From an uncultured Veillonella sp. (GTDB lineage: Bacteria > Bacillota > Negativicutes > Veillonellales > Veillonellaceae): a DNA stretch of 14,379 nucleotides. The stretch spans positions 1 to 14,379 of the forward strand of contig CAJZEE010000057.1 of the NCBI GenBank assembly GCA_915066865.1, written 5' to 3'. Made by a program: the position numbers and the translations under genes. Shown here in pieces: positions 5,657 to 11,463 of this stretch; position 1 is the stretch's first letter; the number at the start of each line of letters is the position of its first letter. The notes beneath the pieces are model-generated. The model did not search any database, had not been told where the DNA came from, and saw only the letters and a program-made list of their open reading frames with translations.

Positions 5657-6916
5657 ATGGGTATGACCATTACTGAAAAGAATATGGCTCGCCACGCGGG
5701 TCTTGATGTCGTTAAGCCAGGCCAAATCATCGAATGTCAGTTGGATGCGGTATTGATGAACGACATCACATTCCCACCAGCTCGTAAAGAGTTTTTGAAG
5801 ATTGGCAAACCTGTATTTGATCGTCATAAAATCTACTTGGTGCCTGATCATTTCACACCAAATAAAGATATTCAATCCGCTACTCAAGCTAAAGTAATGC
5901 GCGACTTCGTACGCGAACATGGCATTACGAACTACTTTGAAGTAGGTAGAATGGGCATTGAACACGTTATTTTGCCAGAAAAAGGTCTTATCGGTCCTGG
6001 CGAAATGATCATCGGTGCTGACTCCCACACTTGTACCTATGGTGCGGTGAATGCGTTCTCCACAGGCGTAGGCTCCACTGATGCGGGCGTTGCTATGGCA
6101 GAAGGTAAAACTTGGTTCAAAGTACCTGAAACTATTAAAGTTGAACTTATCGGCAAACCTAACAAATGGGTAACTGGTAAGGACGTAATCCTCGATTTAA
6201 TCGGCCAAATCGGTGTAGACGGCGCTCGTTACATGGCCCTTGAATTCGCCGGCGAAGGCGTACAACACATGACTATGGCTGACCGTCTTACCATCTGCAA
6301 CATGGCTATCGAAGCGGGCGGTAAATGTGGCGTATTTCCTTACGATGCAATTACTGAAGAATACATCGAAGGTCGTGTGAATCGTCCTGTTGAGCCAATT
6401 GCTCCAGATGCTGATGCGGTATATGCTCAAACAATTACCATCGACTTGTCCAAATTGCAACCAGTGGTAGCATTCCCTCATTTGCCATCCAACACGCATT
6501 ACATCAACGAAATTGACAAAGATATCAAGATTGACCAAGTTATCATTGGATCCTGTACAAATGGCCGTTACGAAGACTTGGTAGCAGCTGCGGAAATCTT
6601 CAAAGGTCGCAAGGTGGCTCCATTCGTTCGTTGTATCGTAATCCCTGGGTCCCAAGATGTATACGACCAAGCTATGAAAGATGGTTTGTTAGACATCTTC
6701 ATTCAAGCTGATTGCGCTGTGTCCACGCCAACATGTGGTCCTTGTCTAGGCGGTTACATGGGTATCATGGCTGCAGGGGAACGCACAGTTTCCACAACAA
6801 ACCGTAACTTCCGTGGTCGTATGGGTCACGTTGATTCTGAGGTATATTTGGCAAGCCCTTACGTGGCGGCAGCAAGTGCTGTATTAGGCCGCATTGCAGG
6901 CCCTGAGGAGGTTTAA
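5657..6916 (+). CDS. leuC: 3-isopropylmalate dehydratase large subunit
   Basis: With LeuD, isomerises 2-isopropylmalate to 3-isopropylmalate by dehydration and rehydration on a [4Fe-4S] cluster. 419 residues, the shorter subtype of LeuC common in anaerobes and archaea rather than the roughly 465-residue enterobacterial form. Cluster cysteines are C300 in I-I-G-S-C-T-N-G-R and C360 and C363 in T-C-G-P-C-L-G-G. The aconitase-type motif GADSHTCTYGA is at about 120-130. AGGAGG at 5642-5647, inside the end of leuA, lies nine bases from the ATG at 5657; a second ATG at 5663 is less well placed. The leuA-leuC junction reads TAATATG, implying coupling. Confidence 0.97.
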   Translation: MGMTITEKNMARHAGLDVVKPGQIIECQLDAVLMNDITFPPARKEFLKIGKPVFDRHKIYLVPDHFTPNKDIQSATQAKVMRDFVREHGITNYFEVGRMGIEHVILPEKGLIGPGEMIIGADSHTCTYGAVNAFSTGVGSTDAGVAMAEGKTWFKVPETIKVELIGKPNKWVTGKDVILDLIGQIGVDGARYMALEFAGEGVQHMTMADRLTICNMAIEAGGKCGVFPYDAITEEYIEGRVNRPVEPIAPDADAVYAQTITIDLSKLQPVVAFPHLPSNTHYINEIDKDIKIDQVIIGSCTNGRYEDLVAAAEIFKGRKVAPFVRCIVIPGSQDVYDQAMKDGLLDIFIQADCAVSTPTCGPCLGGYMGIMAAGERTVSTTNRNFRGRMGHVDSEVYLASPYVAAASAVLGRIAGPEEV

Positions 6917-6917
6917 T

Positions 6918-7409
6918 ATGGATTTTGAAAGCAAGAAAATCTGGCGCTACGGCGACGATGTAGATACAGACGTAATCATTCCAGCTCGTTACTTGGCGAT
7001 TGCTGATTGGAACGAATTGGCTGAACATGCGATGGAAGATATTGATACTACATTCGCTCCTAATGTGAAAGCCGGCGAAATCATGGTAGCGGGCAAAAAC
7101 TTTGGTTGTGGTTCTTCTCGTGAACATGCACCGGGCGTTATTAAAGCTAAAGGTGTGCCTGTTATCATAGCACACTCCTTTGCACGTATCTTCTTCCGTA
7201 ATGCTATCAACATCGGTTTACCAGTTGTGGAAATCGGTGAACAAGTTGATCGTATCGATGCAGGCGATGCAATCGGTGTAGACTTGTCTAAAGGTATCGT
7301 GTACAACTTGACGAAAAACGAACAATACCAAGGCACTGAATTGCCACAATTCATTCAAGACATTGCGGCAGCAGGCGGTCTTGTGAACTTTGCGAAAAAC
7401 CGCAAGTAA
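6918..7409 (+). CDS. leuD: 3-isopropylmalate dehydratase small subunit
   Basis: The swivel-domain partner of LeuC. 163 residues, the short subtype that pairs with 420-residue LeuC. Recognised by Y-G-D-D-V-D-T-D-V-I-I-P-A-R-Y near the N-terminus, the substrate-binding loop G-C-G-S-S-R-E-H-A at about 63-71, and I-I-A-H-S-F-A-R-I-F-F-R-N-A. The start at 6918 has GAGGAGG at 6905-6911; the in-frame ATG at 6894 lies inside leuC and has no SD. One base separates it from the leuC stop (TAATATG again), which suits equal production of the two subunits. Confidence 0.97.
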   Translation: MDFESKKIWRYGDDVDTDVIIPARYLAIADWNELAEHAMEDIDTTFAPNVKAGEIMVAGKNFGCGSSREHAPGVIKAKGVPVIIAHSFARIFFRNAINIGLPVVEIGEQVDRIDAGDAIGVDLSKGIVYNLTKNEQYQGTELPQFIQDIAAAGGLVNFAKNRK

Positions 7410-7433
7410 GCATTTGTTATATGGAGAGGTAAT

Positions 7434-8504
7434 ATGAGCGAAAAGAATATCGTATTGATTCCTGGTGATGGTATCGGTACTGAGATTATTGCAGCAGCGA
7501 AGGCTGTGTGTGATGTGGCTTTTGAGAAAGCCGGTGTAAAGGTTAATTGGATTGATAAGAAAGCGGGCGGTGCGTCTATTGATGCATACGGTGTGCCTTT
7601 GACTGAGGATACTATTGAGGCTTGTAAAAATGCTGATGCTGTATTGCTTGGTGCTGTTGGCGGTCCCAAATGGGATAATGTAGATCCTTCTATCCGTCCT
7701 GAAAAAGCAATCTTAGGTCTTCGTAAGGAGCTTGGTTTGTTCTGTAACTTGCGCCCTGTGAAAATCTATCCATCTTTGCAAGAGTATTCTCCACTTAAAA
7801 GGGAGCTCGTACAAGATGTAGATTTCGTCATCGTTCGTGAGTTGACTGGTGGTATTTACTTTGGTGAACGGGAAGAGGCACAAGGTGAAGGTGCTAACGA
7901 GTTTGCTTGGGATAAAGAAACATACAGCCGTTACGAAGTAGAGCGCATCATGGATATCGCTATGGAAACGGCTCGTAAACGTAACAAAAAGGTCGTATCC
8001 GTAGATAAAGCAAATGTATTGGCTTCTTCTCGCTTGTGGCGTAAAATCGCGCAAGAGAAAGCGGCTGCTAATCCAGATATTGCAACAGATTACTTCTATG
8101 TAGATAACACAGCGATGCAACTCGTTGTAAATCCTGCACAATTTGATGTTATCGTTACAACGAACTTATTTGGCGATATCTTGTCAGACGAAGGCGCTGT
8201 TATCTCTGGTTCTATCGGGCTTTTACCATCTGCATCCATGGGTACTGGTACTGCATTGTACGAGCCAATTCACGGCTCTGCACCAGACATCATGGGTCAA
8301 AATTTGGCGAACCCATTGGGCACAATCTTGTCTGCAGCTATGATGTGCCGTCATTCCCTTGATTTACCTCAAGTGGCTGATGCTATTGAAAATGCTGTTG
8401 AACAAGTGCTTGTTGATGGGTATCGTACAGGAGACATCTACCGCGAAGGCTTAAAACGAGTTGGTACCACAGAAATGGCGCAAGCTGTAATCGAACGTTT
8501 ATAA
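7434..8504 (+). CDS. leuB: 3-isopropylmalate dehydrogenase
   Basis: NAD-dependent oxidative decarboxylation of 3-isopropylmalate, giving the keto acid that transaminases convert to leucine. 356 residues, full length. Family motifs in order: I-P-G-D-G-I-G at 9-15, L-L-G-A-V-G-G-P-K-W at 71-80, R-E-L-T-G-G-I-Y-F-G with the catalytic tyrosine (Y142), V-D-K-A-N-V-L with catalytic K192, N-L-F-G-D-I-L-S-D-E with metal-binding D248 and D252, and the NAD-loop H-G-S-A-P-D-I at 280-286. GGAGAGG precedes the ATG. It lies 24 bases after leuD and ends the operon at the terminator at 8615-8643. No ilv genes follow, so valine and isoleucine genes must be elsewhere. Confidence 0.97.
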   Translation: MSEKNIVLIPGDGIGTEIIAAAKAVCDVAFEKAGVKVNWIDKKAGGASIDAYGVPLTEDTIEACKNADAVLLGAVGGPKWDNVDPSIRPEKAILGLRKELGLFCNLRPVKIYPSLQEYSPLKRELVQDVDFVIVRELTGGIYFGEREEAQGEGANEFAWDKETYSRYEVERIMDIAMETARKRNKKVVSVDKANVLASSRLWRKIAQEKAAANPDIATDYFYVDNTAMQLVVNPAQFDVIVTTNLFGDILSDEGAVISGSIGLLPSASMGTGTALYEPIHGSAPDIMGQNLANPLGTILSAAMMCRHSLDLPQVADAIENAVEQVLVDGYRTGDIYREGLKRVGTTEMAQAVIERL

Positions 8505-8614
8505 AAGCAATGAATTAAGATTCCTCAAATTTATTAACGTGAGTTACGTCATTTTCAAAATCGTATCATAAGTGTTAAAATACAGATATTATAATATATT
8601 TGTCTAATTAAATA

Positions 8615-8643
8615 AGAGAGGGTTGTAAGGCCCTCTCTTTTTT
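8615..8643 (+). terminator. Terminator of the leucine operon
   Basis: Perfect 8-bp stem AGAGAGGG/CCCTCTCT (8615-8622 with 8631-8638), eight-base loop, T-run to 8643. The roughly 110 bases between leuB and this hairpin hold nothing else clear. Confidence 0.9.
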
Positions 8644-8668
8644 GTAGGACGCCTAGCGGTATGTGTAG

Positions 8669-8697
8669 TTGCTCTTCATATATCAGAGTGCTATATT
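8669..8697 (+). promoter_or_regulatory. Promoter of the ECF S-component gene
   Basis: TTGCTC (8669-8674), 17 bp, TATATT (8692-8697), with a TGn extension just before the -10. Start near 8704 leaves a short leader of about 30 nt, too short for a riboswitch. Confidence 0.6.
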
Positions 8698-8735
8698 GGT
8701 AGATGTATGGCAAGATATTCTTTAAGGAGGCCTTT

Positions 8736-9275
8736 ATGAATTCTTCGATGTATCGAAATTTAACCATTACTGCTTTATTGATGGCATTAGCCATTATGAT
8801 TCCTATTGTGATGCCTTTGAAAGTTGTGATTCCACCGGCATCGTATACATTGGCGAGTCATGTTCCTATATTCTTAGCTATGTTCTTATCTAGAAAGATG
8901 GCAGCTTGTGTCGTGATAGGTTCTACGCTCGGCTTCTTTGTAGCAGGGTTCCCACTTGTTATCGTTATGCGCGCTGCATCTCATATCATCTTTGCCTTGA
9001 TGGGGGCTTACTATATTAAACATCATCCAGGCGTATTAACAGGGGCTCTATCCTTTGTTGCGTTTAACCTTGCTTGTGCTATCGTTCACGCTATTGGTGA
9101 GGTACTAGCATGCCTATTGTTCTATACTACCACTACGATGCCAAACATTGATCTCATCTACGTTGTATTTGTTCTTGTAGGTGGCGGTACCATCGTTCAT
9201 AGCTTGGTTGATGGATATATTGCATTATATATCTATAAAGCTATCCCTGGACTATCTAAATCGGGTAATAAATAA
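8736..9275 (+). CDS. ECF transporter S component (substrate-binding membrane subunit)
   Basis: A 179-residue integral membrane protein of S-component size, with about six hydrophobic segments. The N-terminus NLTITALLMALAIMIPIV is the usual first helix, carrying alanines spaced as in the motif that contacts the EcfT subunit. Further features are SHVPIFLAMFLSRKMAACVVIG, GFFVAGFPLVIVMRAASHIIF and GGGTIVHSLVDG. S components capture a vitamin or metal and borrow a shared EcfA-EcfA'-EcfT module, none of which is nearby, so it is group-II style. Substrate cannot be read from the sequence; no vitamin riboswitch precedes it. The start at 8736 has AAGGAGG five bases upstream and is preferred over an in-frame ATG at 8703. 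Single-gene transcription unit. Confidence 0.8.
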   Translation: MNSSMYRNLTITALLMALAIMIPIVMPLKVVIPPASYTLASHVPIFLAMFLSRKMAACVVIGSTLGFFVAGFPLVIVMRAASHIIFALMGAYYIKHHPGVLTGALSFVAFNLACAIVHAIGEVLACLLFYTTTTMPNIDLIYVVFVLVGGGTIVHSLVDGYIALYIYKAIPGLSKSGNK

Positions 9276-9297
9276 TCATATAATTACATATACTCGT

Positions 9298-9360
9298 AAC
9301 CACTCATGGGAAATCGATGTGTACTAATGTACAACATGTGATTACCTATGAGTGGTTTTT
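9298..9360 (+). terminator. Terminator of the ECF S-component gene
   Basis: Perfect 10-bp outer stem AACCACTCAT/ATGAGTGGTT (9298-9307 with 9348-9357), with further internal pairing (AATC/GATT and a GTAC/GTAC tip), then five T's to 9360. Confidence 0.85.
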
Positions 9361-9376
9361 ATAATAATTCTCAAAA

Positions 9377-9420
9377 CTGTACCTACAGGTACAGACTTAA
9401 TTGTGTGATATCGATATAAT
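9377..9420 (+). promoter_or_regulatory. Promoter with operator-like palindrome upstream of fprA
   Basis: A perfect -10 TATAAT is at 9415-9420, with no good -35. Where the -35 should be lies an 18-bp palindrome, CTGTACCT-AC-AGGTACAG (9377-9394). A second palindrome, ATATCGATAT (9408-9417), overlaps the -10. A poor -35 next to a palindrome suggests control by a dimeric regulator, possibly redox- or NO-responsive given the gene, but the regulator is unknown. Confidence 0.45.
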
Positions 9421-9492
9421 AAAACTATAGTTAATGACCGATTTATGTTGTATCCATTGATATAACATTTGGCCATATATTTGGTATTATCG

Positions 9493-9567
9493 GTGAAAGT
9501 TGCTTCTATCATTCGTGTTTCTATATAGGTTCATTAAAAAATCTGAGTTAAGCACATCAACTTTCAC
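9493..9567 (+). repeat. 10-bp perfect inverted repeat in the fprA leader
   Basis: GTGAAAGTTG (9493-9502) and CAACTTTCAC (9558-9567) are separated by 55 bases. In RNA they could close a large hairpin ending nine bases before the GGAGG of fprA. No T-run follows, so this is not a terminator. Confidence 0.5.
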
Positions 9568-9584
9568 AGAACATGGAGGTTATT

Positions 9585-10772
9585 ATGAGAAAGCACATTA
9601 AAAACAATGTTTCTTGGGTTGGCAAAATCGACTGGGAATTGCAAGAATTCCACGGTTCTGACTACAGCATTAATAATGGTTCTAGCCAAAATGCGTACTT
9701 GATTGAAGAGGAGAAGACTGTCCTCATCGATACTGTGTGGAAACCTCATTCCTCCGAGTTCATTGATAATTTGGAATCTGAAATCGATTTGAATACGATT
9801 GATTTCATCGTATGTAATCACGGCGAAGTAGATCATAGTGGTTCTTTGCCTGCGTTGATGGAAAAAATACCTAATACGCCAATTTATTGTACCGAAAATG
9901 CAGTTAAGTCCTTGGTTGGTCAATATCATCACCCTGAATGGAATTTCAAAACTGTTAAAACTGGTGACTCCGTAGATATCGGGAACGATAAATCCTTGGT
10001 ATTCGTAGAAATGCGCATGCTTCACTGGCCTGATTCCATGGCGACTTATATGACAGGGGATAATATCTTGTTCTCCAACGATGCATTTGGTCAGCATTTT
10101 GCCGTAGAAGAACTATGGGCGGATAAGGCCGATCAATGCCGTCTATGGGAAGAAGCGATGAAATATTACGCTAATATTTTGAACCCATTCTCTCCATTGG
10201 TAAAAGCTAAAGTTGAAGAAATTCAAAAGCTTAATTTGCCAATCGATATCATCGCTACGAGTCATGGAGCGATTTGGCGTGAAAATCCAATGCAAATCGT
10301 AGAAAAATACTATGAATGGTCGCAAGCATACCAAGAAGATCAAATCACAATAGTATACGACACTATGTGGGATGGTACTAAGAAATTGGCCCATAAGATT
10401 GCTGAAGAAATTGCGAAACAGTCACCTGATACACGTGTTAAGATTTTCAATATTAGTAAAACCAATAAAAATGACATCATGACGGAAGTCTTTAAGTCTA
10501 AAGCTATTGCTGTAGGGTCTCCAACAGTAGGTAATAGCGTATTATCTTCCGTAGCTGGTTGGCTCGACTTCTTGCGTGAGTTGAAATTCAAAAATAAAAA
10601 AGCCGCTGTATTTGGTACCTATGGTTGGTCTGGTGAATCTACAAAGGTACTCCGTGAAGAGTTGACTAAATATGGATTCTCTGTAGTAGAACCTGAAATC
10701 AAATGCAACTGGAACCCAGAAGAATCTGATTTTAATAAAGCAGAAGCACTTGTAAGCGCCTTATTAGCATAA
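9585..10772 (+). CDS. fprA: Flavodiiron protein (A-type flavoprotein, O2/NO reductase)
   Basis: Reduces oxygen to water and/or nitric oxide to N2O in the cytoplasm of anaerobes, fed by rubredoxin or similar. 395 residues, the minimal two-domain class A form with no rubredoxin tail. The N-terminal metallo-beta-lactamase-like domain (about 1-250) has every iron ligand: H79, E81, D83, H84 (H-G-E-V-D-H), H147, D166, H227, with the canonical gaps of 62, 18 and 60 residues. The flavodoxin domain (about 253-395) has I-V-Y-D-T-M-W-D-G-T for the FMN phosphate and later GSPTVGNSV and GTYGWSGES. The start at 9585 has GGAGG at 9576-9580; the ATG at 9573 overlaps that SD. Single gene, own terminator. Substrate preference cannot be told from sequence. 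Confidence 0.96.
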   Translation: MRKHIKNNVSWVGKIDWELQEFHGSDYSINNGSSQNAYLIEEEKTVLIDTVWKPHSSEFIDNLESEIDLNTIDFIVCNHGEVDHSGSLPALMEKIPNTPIYCTENAVKSLVGQYHHPEWNFKTVKTGDSVDIGNDKSLVFVEMRMLHWPDSMATYMTGDNILFSNDAFGQHFAVEELWADKADQCRLWEEAMKYYANILNPFSPLVKAKVEEIQKLNLPIDIIATSHGAIWRENPMQIVEKYYEWSQAYQEDQITIVYDTMWDGTKKLAHKIAEEIAKQSPDTRVKIFNISKTNKNDIMTEVFKSKAIAVGSPTVGNSVLSSVAGWLDFLRELKFKNKKAAVFGTYGWSGESTKVLREELTKYGFSVVEPEIKCNWNPEESDFNKAEALVSALLA

Positions 10773-10802
10773 TTACATTTAATAAAGAAAGATTCTTGTT
10801 AT

Positions 10803-10843
10803 AAAGCCCCTATCTTCATGAAGATTAGGGGCTTTCTTTTTTT
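10803..10843 (+). terminator. Terminator of fprA
   Basis: AAAGCCCCTA and TCTTC (10803-10817) pair with GAAGA and TAGGGGCTTT (10820-10835), with a one-base bulge and an AT loop, followed by TTTCTTTTTTT. Confidence 0.92.
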
Positions 10844-11028
10844 GAGCATATACATAAAATATTGGCCAATATAAATCATATTTGTCATGTTTATTCTCAT
10901 AATATTCTCGTTATTATCTTTTCGGGCGCCGATTTGCATTGATAGATGCTGTTTCTGTAAAAATATAAAATTATAATAAAATGATAGGATGTTGATTAAA
11001 TATACAAAATAGTTTAATTCACATATAA

Positions 11029-11058
11029 TTCATGAATTAAGCGTGAATGGGATATAAT
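11029..11058 (+). promoter_or_regulatory. Candidate distal promoter of the autotransporter gene
   Basis: Perfect TATAAT at 11053-11058; the best -35 is TTCATG at 11029-11034 with an 18-bp spacer. It would give a leader of about 400 nt containing all the hairpins. Confidence 0.35.
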
Positions 11059-11152
11059 AAGGGTAAAAGGTATATTTTGCGTACTTATAAGGTGGTTATT
11101 TATTTATAAGTTATACAGTTTGTTACATGAGAAAAGTTTACAAAGTTGCGAA

Positions 11153-11189
11153 AAATTTAACTCATAAGGGAAAATAATGAGTAAAATTT
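11153..11189 (+). repeat. 13-bp imperfect inverted repeat
   Basis: AAATTTAACTCAT (11153-11165) and ATGAGTAAAATTT (11177-11189) pair at 12 of 13 positions around an 11-base A/G-rich loop. No T-run follows, so it is more likely an operator or RNA structure than a terminator. Confidence 0.5.
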
Positions 11190-11269
11190 AATTCCCCATA
11201 AAGCTAGTAATAAAGCGGATTTTGATAGGTATAGAAACTTGTTAATTTGATTTGTGTTAGAAAAAAGGG

Positions 11270-11298
11270 TTGTGTATATCGTAAAACTTTGATATTCT
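11270..11298 (+). promoter_or_regulatory. Candidate proximal promoter of the autotransporter gene
   Basis: TTGTGT (11270-11275), 17 bp, TATTCT (11293-11298). Start near 11306 leaves about 158 nt of leader including the GC-rich patch. Confidence 0.35.
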
Positions 11299-11463
11299 AT
11301 GCGAGTAATCGACAATATAAATTTTTCTTAAACTGATTAGGGGTATTTCTTTATGCTAATTTAGAATATGCGCCTGTTCAGACCGAGGTGAGAGACGGAA
11401 CATAGAGAGAATGAAAAATTGTATTGTAATTTGGATAATTTTTTAATTTAGTGAGGGTGTAAG

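Larger units (their letters stand above)
10844..11463 (+). other. Long AT-rich upstream region of the autotransporter gene
   Basis: 620 bases with no convincing gene on either strand. Contents: a perfect 14-bp palindrome ATATTGGCCAATAT (10859-10872); two candidate promoters; an 8-bp inverted repeat ACTTATAA/TTATAAGT (11083-11090 with 11104-11111); a 13-bp inverted repeat with one mismatch (11153-11165 with 11177-11189); and a GC-rich patch (11370-11402) able to form TGTT/AACA plus CCG/CGG pairing. A possible 11-codon leader ORF is at 11411-11446. A region this long before a surface adhesin suggests layered control. Confidence 0.5.

Noticed and set aside
8505..8614. Inverted ACGT elements around 8538-8550 as an operator
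   Set aside because: Short and imperfect, with no promoter or gene they would control; the region lies between leuB and its terminator.
11127..11177. 16-codon ORF beginning MRKVYKVAKN, faintly like the extended signal-peptide start of some autotransporters
   Set aside because: No SD, very short, and it overlaps an inverted repeat. It could be a decayed relic but nothing beyond the first residues supports this.
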